Positions 35,293 to 44,634 are shown, counted from the stretch's first letter. The stretch: 49,811 bases of DNA from Elizabethkingia argenteiflava (GCF_009904105.1 NZ_JAAABJ010000372.1:1-49811); one strand, 5' to 3'. Made by a program: numbers and translations. The notes: generated from the letters alone by a model not told the origin.

Positions 35293-36078
35293 TTAATTAT
35301 TGGCTAAAATTGGTTTTTCGGTAGTCATATCTTCATCTGAGTTATTTAACCATTGAGAACTGGCAAAATATCCCTGATCGGGGTAATAGATGAATAATAC
35401 ATTTTTATCCTTTATGGTATCAATAAGAGGTACAGCTACATGTCTGGGGACTGCTGGGCAGCCCCAGCTTCTCCCGATACGTTTTTGCTTTATTATAAAA
35501 TCTTCATTCACATAATCCGCTCCATGGACCACAATAGCCCTTTTATAAGCCGCATCATTATAGCCTGCGTCTACTCCTTCTAATTTTAAAGAATAGCCAT
35601 TGCTTCCATTGTAAGCATTTTCGGTAATATAAAAACCCAAGCTGCTCTGGTGTGAACTTTCTCTATTAGAGAAAGCTTCAGCGAATTCATCCCCTGTAGC
35701 TCTGCCATGAGCAACAAGAGAGTTAAATATAATTTTTTTCTGCTTTAGATCAATCACCCAAAGTCTTTTAACTTTTGAGGACAGGCTAAAATCACAAATG
35801 GTGAGAAGACAACTGCTTTCATTTACCCGCCCCGCTTTTTTAAGGTTGGTATAACCCTGATAAGCTTTTGCGAAAACCTCTTTTGTTAATGGCTGAAAGC
35901 CTGAAAAATCAATAGAATCATAAAGTGCTGCAACCTGATGATCGTCCCCTTGACTGGGGGGAGTATTGTGGGATGTGGTTTGCTCTACTTTTTTAAAACC
36001 TTCGGATGTTCGCTCTGGAATAAAAAAAGAAGTTGAAACAACATACACGAAAATAAAGAAGAGACTGGATTTTTTCAT
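35293..36078 (-). CDS. Murein L,D-transpeptidase catalytic domain protein (YkuD_2 type)
   Basis: A 261-residue secreted or periplasmic protein with an N-terminal signal segment (KKSSLFFIFVYVVSTSFF). The catalytic part is of the YkuD_2 type: YLIVDL-like opening (VKRLWVIDLKQKKIIFN), a middle motif GFYITENAYNGSNGYSLKLEG, and the active site AIVVHGADYVNEDF...RSWGCPAVP with the catalytic His and Cys. Such enzymes form 3-3 cross-links or attach proteins to peptidoglycan; this subfamily is abundant in Bacteroidota and poorly studied. It lies 107 bases downstream of msrB on the same strand. Confidence 0.85.
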   Translation of the reverse strand: MKKSSLFFIFVYVVSTSFFIPERTSEGFKKVEQTTSHNTPPSQGDDHQVAALYDSIDFSGFQPLTKEVFAKAYQGYTNLKKAGRVNESSCLLTICDFSLSSKVKRLWVIDLKQKKIIFNSLVAHGRATGDEFAEAFSNRESSHQSSLGFYITENAYNGSNGYSLKLEGVDAGYNDAAYKRAIVVHGADYVNEDFIIKQKRIGRSWGCPAVPRHVAVPLIDTIKDKNVLFIYYPDQGYFASSQWLNNSDEDMTTEKPILANN

Positions 36079-36185
36079 TCTAGTTTGGTGTCAATGTTTA
36101 AAAACGTGAAGCAAAATTAGAATAAATTAAATATCAGCATTTTAACCCCTAAAAACTTTAACCTTATTTAAGAAATTTTAACGCC

Positions 36186-36629
36186 TTATTCACCTTCTGG
36201 TATAAAATCAAGGCTTAATGAATTCATACAATAACGCATGCCTGTGGGGGGAGGACCATCGTTAAAAACATGTCCCAAATGCGATTCGCAACGAGCACAA
36301 AGCACTTCTATTCTTTCCATAGCATGCGAAAGATCTCTTTTATACTTTAATGCCTTTTTTTCAGATTCAAAAAAACTGGGCCAGCCACAGCTACTAGAAA
36401 ATTTACAAGAAGAGCGGAAGAGGTGATTTCCACATGCGGCACAATAATATTCTCCTAAGCTCTCTGTATTGTAATATTTTCCTACAAACGGAGGCTCGGT
36501 TGCCGCTTCTCTGGCAATACTATACAGCTGAGGGGAAAGGATTTTTTTCCACTCTTGGTTTGAAATATTCAGTTTTGTTTTGTCCGTGCGAGAATAGTAG
36601 GGATTCTTGTTTGAAGGCTGAACAGGCAT
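36186..36629 (-). CDS. msrB: Peptide-methionine (R)-S-oxide reductase MsrB
   Basis: Repairs oxidised methionine (R-sulfoxide) using thioredoxin. The 147-residue protein shows the zinc-binding CxxC pairs (YYCAACG and VLCARCES), the substrate segment FSSSCGWPSFFE, GHVFNDGPPPTGMRYCMNSLSL with the catalytic Cys, and the usual length. The catalytic-Cys neighbourhood reads RYCMNSLSLDF, where many homologues have RYCINSASL. No signal peptide is evident, so it is cytoplasmic. It is divergent from the DUF445 gene. Confidence 0.94.
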   Translation of the reverse strand: MPVQPSNKNPYYSRTDKTKLNISNQEWKKILSPQLYSIAREAATEPPFVGKYYNTESLGEYYCAACGNHLFRSSCKFSSSCGWPSFFESEKKALKYKRDLSHAMERIEVLCARCESHLGHVFNDGPPPTGMRYCMNSLSLDFIPEGE

Positions 36630-36720
36630 ATATTTATTTTAAGGGACTTTTTGCACCTGAGTAGAATAAAAAACAGTCTAAACGGGTATTTTAAAAATTA
36701 AAAGTCCTAATTTCACCTTT

Positions 36721-36737
36721 CAAAGGTACTAAATTTG
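36721..36737. promoter_or_regulatory. Back-to-back -7 elements between msrB and the DUF445 gene
   Basis: Bases 36721-36728 read TACCTTTG on the minus strand (toward msrB, leader about 85 bases), and 36730-36737 read TAAATTTG on the plus strand, ending only 5 bases before the DUF445 ATG. The two elements are separated by one base, and a small palindrome (ACCTTT-C-AAAGGT) overlaps the minus-strand one. The DUF445 transcript would be essentially leaderless. Confidence 0.5.
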
Positions 36738-36742
36738 TAAAG

Positions 36743-37987
36743 ATGACGGAACCCGAAAAAAGAAAACAACTGACTAAATACAAAGCTCTTGCAACAGGAT
36801 TATTCGTATTGATGGTCTGTATTTTTATTTTAAGCACTTATTTTCAGAAGCACACCTCATATGTCTGGCTGGGCTATCTCCACGCTTTTTCAGAAGCAGC
36901 CATGGTGGGGGCCTTAGCCGATTGGTTTGCCGTAACGGCTCTTTTTCATTATCCTATGGGAATAAAGATCCCACACACCAACCTTATTGAAAATAGTAAA
37001 CAAAAGATCGGTAATAATTTGGGTGATTTTGTGGTAGAGAACTTTGTTTCAGCAGAAAACCTACGCCCCCCTATTGAACGAATGAAAATTTCCGAGTATT
37101 TAAGCGCCTGGCTAATAAAGGATAAAAATCAAAAAGAGCTGATTGGCGAAGTATTCATTTTGTTAAGAAGCATTGTTCACCAATTTAATGATCAGGAAAT
37201 TAAGCATTTCATCTCCTCTAAAATAGAAGAAGTGGGAAATCACATCAAAATAAATCATATTTTGGGCAATAGTATTCTATATCTTTTGGAAAAAGAGGAA
37301 CAACAACCCCTTATAAGCCTTCTCTCCTCTAAGATTAAATTTTACATTTTAGAAAATCAAAGCTTTATTCAGGAAAAAGTACGCCAAAATAGCTCTACAC
37401 TGATTCCCAAATTTGTAAAACATACAATCGCTCATAAAATTGTGGTAGGCTTAGCCGATTTTTTTGAAGACATAGAGAAAAATGAGAACCATCAAGTAAG
37501 AGTCGAAATCTCTTCAAATCTCTATCAACTGACCCATGAACTAATGACTTCTAACCGCTGGGAAGGCGAACTGAATAAAATAAAAAAATCTTTTTTGCAT
37601 AAAGAGAAGTTGGATAAATATGCTACAGATATTTGGAACTCTATCCGACAAACACTGCTTGAAGAACTGAATAATGAGGACTCAAAAATGAGAACATACG
37701 CAAGAAAAAATATACAAAAATGGGTAGTCAGTTTCAGTCAAAATAAATTACAACAGTCTAAAATAGACCGTTGGATGCGCTTTCACATTTATAGAATCTC
37801 CCTTAAAAACAGGGTAAAGGTTTCGGAATTAATCAGGACAACAGTGGCCAATTGGGAAGGTAGACAACTCAGTCAGAAATTAGAACTTGAAGTGGGAAAA
37901 GATTTACAATTCATTAGGGTTAACGGAACCCTCGTAGGAGGATTAGTGGGGGTGATCATTTACACTTTAGTCCATTTTATGAACTAG
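36743..37987 (+). CDS. DUF445 family membrane protein (YjiN-like)
   Basis: A 414-residue inner-membrane protein with a hydrophobic N-terminus (ATGLFVLMVCIFILSTYF), the DUF445 signature EAAMVGALADWFAVTALFHYPMGIKIPHT, a long predicted helical, coiled-coil-like domain (about 70-370) and a C-terminal membrane anchor (VGGLVGVIIYTLVHFM). The domain family is widespread and has no proven function. It is transcribed alone from a promoter almost touching its ATG. Both termini are in the membrane, suggesting a large soluble domain held against it. Confidence 0.9.
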   Translation: MTEPEKRKQLTKYKALATGLFVLMVCIFILSTYFQKHTSYVWLGYLHAFSEAAMVGALADWFAVTALFHYPMGIKIPHTNLIENSKQKIGNNLGDFVVENFVSAENLRPPIERMKISEYLSAWLIKDKNQKELIGEVFILLRSIVHQFNDQEIKHFISSKIEEVGNHIKINHILGNSILYLLEKEEQQPLISLLSSKIKFYILENQSFIQEKVRQNSSTLIPKFVKHTIAHKIVVGLADFFEDIEKNENHQVRVEISSNLYQLTHELMTSNRWEGELNKIKKSFLHKEKLDKYATDIWNSIRQTLLEELNNEDSKMRTYARKNIQKWVVSFSQNKLQQSKIDRWMRFHIYRISLKNRVKVSELIRTTVANWEGRQLSQKLELEVGKDLQFIRVNGTLVGGLVGVIIYTLVHFMN

Positions 37988-38072
37988 AAAAATGCTTTAT
38001 GAATTCCGAATCAAAGGGCATTGATACCGTATCAAACACCTATCGAGGACTGTTATATATCTTATATTTTTT

Positions 38073-38080
38073 TACCTTTG
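38073..38080 (+). promoter_or_regulatory. -7 promoter element of the M1 peptidase operon
   Basis: TACCTTTG matches TAnnTTTG exactly and ends 16 bases before the ATG at 38097. No clear TTG partner. Confidence 0.5.
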
Positions 38081-38096
38081 AAAAAATTAATCTGAA

Positions 38097-39944
38097 ATGG
38101 GTAAAAACTTACTTGCGGGTATTTTAATTTTTGTTTTTGTTCTCGGCTTTTCTCAGAAAGGAGCCTATTACCAACAAAAGGCAAAATATAAAATAGATGT
38201 GGATATTGATGTAAATAACTTCACCTATGAAGGCCAACAAGATATTGAATATACCAATAACTCACCTGATGAGCTCAACGTTATTTATATGCACCTTTAC
38301 TGGAATGCTTTTAAGTCTGGCTCTATGATGGATCAAAGGGTAAGGAGTCAAGCAAAAAATGGTGATAAAAGACTGCAAAAGGGTGGTATTTCGCGCTTAG
38401 CGAATATTCCGCCCGATCAAGAAGGATTCCAGCATATTCACTGGGTTACCCAAAACGGAAAGCCTGTAAAATTTGAAATTCAGGAAACCTTAATGAAGGT
38501 TTATCTTAACGAAACCATACCGCCGGGTAGCTCTACAGTTTTATCAATGGAATGGGATGCCCATATTCCGATGCAAATCCGCCGAAGTGGTAGAAATAAT
38601 AAGGAAGGCATAGATTTAACCATGACGCAATGGTATCCTAAAATTAGCGAATACGATTACGATGGCTGGGCTACTTTTGATTATATTGGCCGAGAGTTTC
38701 ATGCCCCGTTTTCAGACTTTGATGTTCATATAAAAATTGATAAAAATTATATTATCGGAGCAGGAGGTCAACTGGAAAATCCTTCCGAAGTCTTAGGATA
38801 TACCAGTTCCGCTACGATTAATGCTGATCAGAAAAATAAAGTCGTCTGGAAATGGACAGCGAAAAACATTCTAGATTTTGCTTGGGCCGCTGACAGAGAT
38901 TATAGTGTAGAGGAATTCTCAGTACTAGGTGGGCCTAAGGTATATTTTGTATACCAAAAATCGGATAAAACCAAATACTGGGAAGAGGCCAAATCCTATG
39001 TGACTAAGTTTTTCCAAATGATGGAAACACAATTCGGGGCCTATGCATGGCCTAATTACACCTTTATACAGGGCGGTGACGGAGGTATGGAATATGGAAT
39101 GTGCAGCATAATTTTAGGGGAAACAGACTCTCTAAAGAATCTTTGCGACACTATGTTTCACGAAGGAGCTCATTCTTGGTATCAACAGATGCTAGCCACC
39201 AACGAAAGCGTAAGACCTTGGATGGACGAGGGTTTTGCAAGTTATGCCCAACATTATATTTTAAATCAGCTTTTCCCTCCTTTAAAACCCGAGCCCAATC
39301 CCTTTATCAATACCCTTTACGACTACCGTAAATTCATTAGAACAGGAAAAGAAGAACCTGCTTCCTGGCTGGGAGATCATCACGACGATGGAACGGCTTA
39401 TACCTATGCCTCTTATATAAAAGGAGAACTTTTTCTGGTGCAACTCGGCTATATTATGGGAGAGCAAAATCTCTCTAAAGTATTGAAGCAATATTATGAA
39501 GAATGGAATATGAAACACCCTACAGATCGAGATTTCATGCATATTGCACAAAAAATTTCGGGTATGGATCTCAAGTGGTTCCACAACTACTGGATCAATA
39601 CGACCAAAACCATTGACTATAGTATAAAAAGCGTTAAGTACAATATAGCATCCACTACCATCACATTGGTCAATAATGGTAGCCTTCCCATGCCTATAGA
39701 TTTTAATATCTTAACCAAAAATAGAGAAATACTCACCTTCCATATTCCGCTCAATATGATGCGGACACCCAAAGAAAAAGACATTTACGGCTCTATTAAC
39801 GTAATGCCCTACTGGAACTGGACTCAAAAGGAATATGAAATTACAGTTCCCTATACCAAGTCGCAAATTCAAGCTATGGGTATAGACTTTAGTCAGCGCT
39901 TAGCAGATGTGAATCCTGAGGACAATATTATCGAGGTAAAATAA
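38097..39944 (+). CDS. M1-family zinc metallopeptidase, secreted
   Basis: A 615-residue aminopeptidase-like enzyme with an N-terminal signal peptide (to about VLGFSQ). The zinc site is complete: HEGAH (H355, E356, H359) followed by the third ligand E378 in MDEGFASY, exactly the HExxHx18E spacing. The exopeptidase motif related to GAMEN appears as GGDGGMEYGM, an altered form common in bacterial M1 members. The catalytic domain is preceded by a beta-rich N-terminal domain and followed by a C-terminal domain. It probably degrades peptides in the periplasm. coaX starts 4 bases after it. Confidence 0.92.
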   Translation: MGKNLLAGILIFVFVLGFSQKGAYYQQKAKYKIDVDIDVNNFTYEGQQDIEYTNNSPDELNVIYMHLYWNAFKSGSMMDQRVRSQAKNGDKRLQKGGISRLANIPPDQEGFQHIHWVTQNGKPVKFEIQETLMKVYLNETIPPGSSTVLSMEWDAHIPMQIRRSGRNNKEGIDLTMTQWYPKISEYDYDGWATFDYIGREFHAPFSDFDVHIKIDKNYIIGAGGQLENPSEVLGYTSSATINADQKNKVVWKWTAKNILDFAWAADRDYSVEEFSVLGGPKVYFVYQKSDKTKYWEEAKSYVTKFFQMMETQFGAYAWPNYTFIQGGDGGMEYGMCSIILGETDSLKNLCDTMFHEGAHSWYQQMLATNESVRPWMDEGFASYAQHYILNQLFPPLKPEPNPFINTLYDYRKFIRTGKEEPASWLGDHHDDGTAYTYASYIKGELFLVQLGYIMGEQNLSKVLKQYYEEWNMKHPTDRDFMHIAQKISGMDLKWFHNYWINTTKTIDYSIKSVKYNIASTTITLVNNGSLPMPIDFNILTKNREILTFHIPLNMMRTPKEKDIYGSINVMPYWNWTQKEYEITVPYTKSQIQAMGIDFSQRLADVNPEDNIIEVK

Positions 39945-39948
39945 TCTT

Positions 39949-40707
39949 ATGAAAGCAATAGTTATCAATATTGGAAACACCAATATACGTTTTGGTTTTT
40001 TTGAGGAAGACCATTGTAATGTCTCCTGGGTCATCAATACCAAGCCTTACCATACATGTGATGAATTTTTTGTGCAGTTTCTTACCTTATACCAGTATTA
40101 TAATATAGCCCTTGAGGATATTGAGAAGGTAATCATCGGATCGGTGGTACCTCAGCTTACTTATGATATTTCCAAAGCTATCCATAAAATTCATGCTAAG
40201 AAACCTATTCTGGTAGATCGCAATACCCCTGCACAGATAAAAGCAAAGTCCAAGCAAATGGGCACAGACATCTATGCTAACCTTGTGGCAGCACATATGC
40301 TCTATCCTGAAAGAAAAAAGATTATTTTAGACTTTGGTACGGCGCTAACCGTGAGTTGTATTGCCGAAAATGGAGAAACTATGGGTGTTATAATAGCACC
40401 TGGGATTATTACTTCTCTCAACTCTCTTATTCATCAAACAGCACAGCTTCCGGAAATTGAACTAAAAAGACCAAAATCCATATTAGGTTTAGATACGGTT
40501 TCATGCATGCAAAGCGGTATGATTTATGGATTTCTGGGAATGGTAGAAGGTTTTATAGACCGGATTAATGAAGAGGTAAATGAGAATTGCTTTGTTATCG
40601 CCACAGGAGGCGTATCCCATATCTATAAACCCTTAACTCCTAAAATCAATATGGCCGACCGGCTGCATACTCTTAAAGGGCTCTATTACTTAGGAAAAAA
40701 TTTATAA
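39949..40707 (+). CDS. coaX: Type III pantothenate kinase
   Basis: The first step of CoA synthesis: phosphorylates pantothenate. The 252-residue protein shows the ASKHA-fold phosphate-binding strands: INIGNTNIRFGFFE near the N-terminus and IILDFGTALTVSCIAENGE (DxGT loop) in the middle, plus the adenosine-site region GVIIAPGI and ATGG. Type III enzymes need a monovalent cation and are insensitive to CoA feedback. The gene lies 4 bases after the M1 peptidase and 7 before the GNAT gene, so the three form an operon, though no functional link is evident. Confidence 0.95.
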   Translation: MKAIVINIGNTNIRFGFFEEDHCNVSWVINTKPYHTCDEFFVQFLTLYQYYNIALEDIEKVIIGSVVPQLTYDISKAIHKIHAKKPILVDRNTPAQIKAKSKQMGTDIYANLVAAHMLYPERKKIILDFGTALTVSCIAENGETMGVIIAPGIITSLNSLIHQTAQLPEIELKRPKSILGLDTVSCMQSGMIYGFLGMVEGFIDRINEEVNENCFVIATGGVSHIYKPLTPKINMADRLHTLKGLYYLGKNL

Positions 40708-40714
40708 TTATAAA

Positions 40715-41251
40715 ATGAAGCATTTTCCCAAATTAGAAACCCCGCGCCTCATCCTTTCCTCACTGGAAAAAACAGATATTCCTCTTATTGTGGAATATCT
40801 GCAAGAAAAGGTAATTTCAGAAAACACCTCCCATATTCCTTATCCCTATACCTTGGCTGATGCACAAAATTGGATTATAATGTCGGAAGAAGCCTTTAAA
40901 GCAAAAACGGCTTATAACTTTGCTATTCGGAAAAAAAATGGTAAAATAATCGGCTCCATAGGGCTACATGATACCGAAGATGATAAGGCAGAATTGGGTT
41001 ACTGGATAGCCCTTCCTTTTTGGGGGAAAGGATTTGCTACAGAAGCTGCCCAAGCCGTCCTCGATTTTGGAATTAAAAAGCTGGGATTTCATAAAATTTA
41101 TGCTTCTTTTTTACTTCATAATATAGCCTCCGGAAAGGTAATGAAAAAGATAGGTATGCAACGAGAAGCTTTATTAAAAGATCATGTGAAAAAGGGAAAT
41201 CAATATATGGATGTACTCATGTTTTCTTTTATTGCTAACGCTTCGACTTGA
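40715..41251 (+). CDS. GNAT-family N-acetyltransferase (RimJ/RimL-like)
   Basis: A 178-residue acyl-CoA-dependent acetyltransferase. The start ETPRLILSSLEKTDIPLI, the AELGYWIALPFWGKGFATEA acetyl-CoA-binding motif (Q/RxxGxG/A type: WGKGFA) and the closing KIYASFLLHNIASGKVMKKIGMQRE are typical of the RimJ/RimL subgroup, whose members acetylate ribosomal proteins or small molecules. The substrate cannot be read from the sequence. Its 3' end overlaps the end of tadA on the opposite strand by 17 bases. Confidence 0.87.
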   Translation: MKHFPKLETPRLILSSLEKTDIPLIVEYLQEKVISENTSHIPYPYTLADAQNWIIMSEEAFKAKTAYNFAIRKKNGKIIGSIGLHDTEDDKAELGYWIALPFWGKGFATEAAQAVLDFGIKKLGFHKIYASFLLHNIASGKVMKKIGMQREALLKDHVKKGNQYMDVLMFSFIANAST

Positions 41252-41666
41252 AAAAATTTTTGAGGAGCAAAGCACTCTCCTCTGCCATAATTCCGGTGAT
41301 TATTTGCGTTTTAGGATGTAGTGCTAACCCTTTATGAAGAAAGCCCCTTTGCGCATCCTCAGCCGCAATGACTAATCTTGAGAGTTGCGCCCAGGTTAAA
41401 GCGCCACCACACATTACACAAGGTTCGAGGGTTACATATAGGCTACAATCGATTAGATACTTACCTCCTAATAGATTGGCTGCTGCTGTAATAGCCTGCA
41501 TTTCTGCATGAGCCGTGACATCGTTCAACTGCTCAGTGAGATTATGAGCCTTGGCAATAATGCGGTTGTTATGAACGATCACACAACCCACAGGCACTTC
41601 GTCTTTTTCATATGCTATTTGTGCCTGCTGAAAGGCTATATTCATAAAATAATCATCTGTAAACAT
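41235..41666 (-). CDS. tadA: tRNA adenosine(34) deaminase TadA / nucleoside deaminase
   Basis: A zinc deaminase of 143 residues that converts A34 to inosine in tRNA-Arg (ACG) and perhaps others. The zinc site is complete: TAHAEMQAI (His ligand and catalytic Glu) and LEPCVMCGGAL (two Cys). The N-terminal YFMNIAFQQAQIAYEKDEVPVGCVIV and LYVTLEPC segments fit TadA, although guanine deaminases share the fold. It starts directly after the stop of the upstream gene on the same strand, so the two are co-transcribed. Confidence 0.88.
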   Translation of the reverse strand: MFTDDYFMNIAFQQAQIAYEKDEVPVGCVIVHNNRIIAKAHNLTEQLNDVTAHAEMQAITAAANLLGGKYLIDCSLYVTLEPCVMCGGALTWAQLSRLVIAAEDAQRGFLHKGLALHPKTQIITGIMAEESALLLKNFFKSKR

Positions 41667-42287
41667 CTACTCAAATTTCATGGTGATAGGCAATTTAAAT
41701 AGGGATCGAACTGCTTTTCCCTGTGACTGAGCCGGTATAAATTTTTCTGGAAGGAGATATAAGCATATTTCTGTTTGTCTGTTGAATATTGCGTTCTCTC
41801 CCTCTGATTCTACGTGGCTAATGCTTCCGTCTTTTTCGACTACAAAAGTAGTAATACTTTTTAAAGTGGTTTGCGGATCGACAAATGCATTAAAATAAAA
41901 AGATTCTTCAATTATTTTTTTTAAACGTTCCATACCTCCGGGAAATTCTGCTTGCTGATCGTTTTGCTTGTCTATAGCCAATTCTTTTATTTCTGAAATC
42001 GATTTTTTAATAAGAGAAAGCTGCTCCTGATTTTTGGTTCGTATTAATACCCCTAGATACACATAATTTCTAACCTTATTCAATTGATAGATAAGGTAAC
42101 GATATTCCGCCTCTAGCTTAACTTTTTCTTCAGGAATTTTTATCAACGCATATTGGTGCTTAAATTCATGATCTATCTTTAACTGATAGTCGTCATACAA
42201 TTGCTTAACCTCCTTAAAATATTCATTTTGCTGTCCAAATGAAATAATAGAAAGTAGCAAAAAATAAAAAAATAATATTCTTTTCAT
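41667..42287 (-). CDS. Exported protein with a TonB C-terminal-like domain
   Basis: About 206 residues. An N-terminal signal peptide (MKRILFFYFLLLSIISFGQ) is followed by a helical region of about 80 residues, then a TonB_C-like domain (from PGGMERLKKIIEES to PAQSQGKAVRSLFKLPITMKF), a domain common in Bacteroidota exported proteins and energy transducers. Unlike true TonB it has a cleavable-looking signal and no proline-rich spanner, so it probably does not energise receptors. The frame opens six codons earlier (42305), but the ATG at 42287 gives the natural signal peptide. Function unknown; it shares a transcript with tadA. Confidence 0.75.
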   Translation of the reverse strand: MKRILFFYFLLLSIISFGQQNEYFKEVKQLYDDYQLKIDHEFKHQYALIKIPEEKVKLEAEYRYLIYQLNKVRNYVYLGVLIRTKNQEQLSLIKKSISEIKELAIDKQNDQQAEFPGGMERLKKIIEESFYFNAFVDPQTTLKSITTFVVEKDGSISHVESEGENAIFNRQTEICLYLLPEKFIPAQSQGKAVRSLFKLPITMKFE

Positions 42288-42450
42288 ATCAAATAGTAGT
42301 ATCAAATATATGCAATACTCTTCTATGATAGGACTTCAAAAAAAACGGTCTTCAATGGTGTTGTAATTTGTAACTATTCTAAATTAATGAAATATAATGA
42401 AAGTCATTCACCTGTTGGCATATATCAATTCTTTTTCAGAATTAATAGCG

Positions 42451-42458
42451 TAAATTTG
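42451..42458 (+). promoter_or_regulatory. -7 promoter element of the hem operon, deciding the hemA start
   Basis: TAAATTTG is an exact -7 element ending 12 bases before the ATG at 42471. It falls inside the in-frame extension that begins at 42387, so that longer start is unlikely. Confidence 0.6.
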
Positions 42459-42470
42459 CAGCCTGATATT

Positions 42471-43742
42471 ATGGGTGCTAAGTTGAATACATATCAAACC
42501 TCACAATTTGCGGTTCTTAGTATTAGTTTTGAGAAGGCCGATGCTGTTACCAGAGGAAGATTCGCCTTTTTTGACGATCATATCAAAAGTTTTGTCAACC
42601 AAATTCACGATCGCGATATGGGGGATGCCTTTGTGGTGTCCACATGTAATAGAACAGAGATTTATACCACGACTCATAATTATATGTTTGTAGCACAATT
42701 ATTTTGTGATACAGTAGGGGTACAGTTAATGGACTTTATGCAATTTGTAACCGTCAAAAAAGGTACAGATGCTTTAGATCACCTCTTCAGAGTAGCAGCA
42801 GGGCTAGAAAGTCAGATTTTAGGGGATTTTGAAATTATTTCTCAGATTAAAAATGCCTATAAGAGATTTAAAGAGTACAAGCAGCATTCTAATGCCTATC
42901 TAGAGCGAGCGATTAACTCTTCTATACAGGTTTCTAAAAGAATAAAAAATGAGACCGGCATTAGTAATGGTGCCGCATCCGTATCCTATGCAGCTGTACA
43001 CTATATATTGAAGACCCAGAAGCAGCTGGGTGAGAAAAACATTTTACTTCTAGGAGTAGGAGAGATCGGACAAAATACAATAGAAAATTTAGTAAAACAT
43101 GTTTATAAGCCTAAAGTAAAAATCGCCAACAGAACCTCAGAAAAGGCAGAAAAAATTGCTCAGAAATATCAGATCCCTCATATTAATTTTGAGAACTTCT
43201 CCCTAGAATTGAAGCAAACTGATATTCTCATTGTGGCCACGGGAGCTGCAAAGCCTATTCTATTCGCGGAGAATATCCCCCCCAAAGATCTACTTGTAAT
43301 AGACCTATCTATCCCTAAGAATGTAGACAAAAATATCGCACAGCTAAAGGGGATAGAGTTAATTGATGTCGACACCCTATCCGCTCAGATTCAGGAAACC
43401 CTGGAACAGCGAAAAAAAGAAATTCCTAAAGCAGAGATAATTATAAAAGAGATGTCTAAAGATTTTATTGAATGGGAAAAAAAACGAAAAATGGCTCCCC
43501 ATATTCATTTCTTTAAAAACAATCTTAAAAGAATTGAACAAAATGAAATTCAAAAAGCGATTAAGAAAAACGGAGGACTGGATGAAAGCGATCTGTTACT
43601 AACACATAAAATGATCCAGAAAATCACCAATCGCTTTGCAAAATATATCATAGAGAACCCTCATCGATCAGATGAGGTTTCCAAACTTTTGGATGATATC
43701 CTCAACCTTCAACCTAAGGCAGATAGTTATGAAGAACATTAA
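42471..43742 (+). CDS. hemA: Glutamyl-tRNA reductase
   Basis: First committed step of the C5 tetrapyrrole pathway: reduces glutamyl-tRNA-Glu to glutamate 1-semialdehyde with NADPH. Starting from the ATG at 42471 the protein has 423 residues. The catalytic cysteine lies in VVSTCNRTEIY, followed by the family segment HLFRVAAGLESQILGDFEI, the NADPH-binding ILLLGVGEIGQNTIENL and the ANRTSEKAEKIA segment. A C-terminal dimerisation helix region is present. The longer open frame upstream (from 42387) contains the promoter element and is not used. It overlaps hemC by 14 bases. Confidence 0.95.
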   Translation: MGAKLNTYQTSQFAVLSISFEKADAVTRGRFAFFDDHIKSFVNQIHDRDMGDAFVVSTCNRTEIYTTTHNYMFVAQLFCDTVGVQLMDFMQFVTVKKGTDALDHLFRVAAGLESQILGDFEIISQIKNAYKRFKEYKQHSNAYLERAINSSIQVSKRIKNETGISNGAASVSYAAVHYILKTQKQLGEKNILLLGVGEIGQNTIENLVKHVYKPKVKIANRTSEKAEKIAQKYQIPHINFENFSLELKQTDILIVATGAAKPILFAENIPPKDLLVIDLSIPKNVDKNIAQLKGIELIDVDTLSAQIQETLEQRKKEIPKAEIIIKEMSKDFIEWEKKRKMAPHIHFFKNNLKRIEQNEIQKAIKKNGGLDESDLLLTHKMIQKITNRFAKYIIENPHRSDEVSKLLDDILNLQPKADSYEEH

Positions 43743-44631
43743 GATTGGAACAAGAAATAGCCCACTGGCAATGTGGCAAGCAGAAAAAATTGCCCACCAG
43801 CTTCAATCTAAAGGCTATGCGTCTGAATTGGTGCCTGTACTATCAACTGGAGACAAGAATCTGAACAAACCTCTCTACAGCCTAGGCATTACGGGTATTT
43901 TTACTAAAGATTTAGATATTGCCCTGCTCAATAGAGAAGTAGACATCGCTGTTCATTCGCTTAAAGATGTTCCTACCTTACTCCCAGAAGGCGTAAAACT
44001 CGCTGCCGTGCTGGAAAGAGATTACCCAGAAGATATTTTAATTCGGAATTCTAAAGCAAAAAATAAGAATATCGCCGATTTGTCAATTGCCACGAGCAGT
44101 CTGCGCAGGAAAGCTTTTTGGAAAAACGAGTATCCAAATACCCTTTTTTATGATATTCGGGGAAATGTACAAACCCGACTGAAAAAGTTAGAAGAGGGAC
44201 TTGCCGATGCGACTCTACTATCACTGGCTGGCATCAAAAGAATGAAGCTAGAGATTGAATATGAACTCGTACCTTTCCTTCTGCAAGCCCCTTCCCAAGG
44301 AGTGATCTGCTGTACAGCTCTAGCGGACAATTTACAACTGATAGAAATTTTAAATCAAATCACTCACCCGGAAACTTACCAGTGCATTCAAGTGGAACGA
44401 GAGTTTCTTCGTCATATGGAAGGAGGCTGTACAGCTCCCATAGGTGCACGTGCAACTATTATGGGGAATGATCTCTATTTTGAAGGCCGACTGGCTTCTC
44501 TTGATGGATTAAAAAAAATAGAACTGAAAGAGCAGGTGAAATGGCGTAAGGGCTTAGGTCTACATTTCGCTCATAAAGCATTATCACAAGGAGGACAAGC
44601 GATTATGGAAGCGCTAAAAAAACAATTATAA
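43729..44631 (+). CDS. hemC: Porphobilinogen deaminase (hydroxymethylbilane synthase)
   Basis: Joins four porphobilinogens into hydroxymethylbilane. The 300-residue protein starts with the family sequence KIGTRNSPLAMWQAEKIAHQL and shows SLKDVPTLLPEGVKLAA, the basic TSSLRRKAFW segment and the dipyrromethane-cofactor cysteine in HMEGGCTAPIGA. The open frame extends upstream to 43672, inside hemA, but the ATG at 43729 matches the family start, giving a 14-base overlap with hemA and suggesting translational coupling. Confidence 0.96.
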   Translation: MKNIKIGTRNSPLAMWQAEKIAHQLQSKGYASELVPVLSTGDKNLNKPLYSLGITGIFTKDLDIALLNREVDIAVHSLKDVPTLLPEGVKLAAVLERDYPEDILIRNSKAKNKNIADLSIATSSLRRKAFWKNEYPNTLFYDIRGNVQTRLKKLEEGLADATLLSLAGIKRMKLEIEYELVPFLLQAPSQGVICCTALADNLQLIEILNQITHPETYQCIQVEREFLRHMEGGCTAPIGARATIMGNDLYFEGRLASLDGLKKIELKEQVKWRKGLGLHFAHKALSQGGQAIMEALKKQL

Positions 44632-44634
44632 AAC

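Noticed and set aside
42355-42372. GGTGTTGTAATTT resembling the IS1 terminal repeat
   Set aside because: It diverges after seven bases (GGTGTTG-T versus GGTGTTG-C), has no transposase beside it and no partner repeat, so chance is the best explanation.
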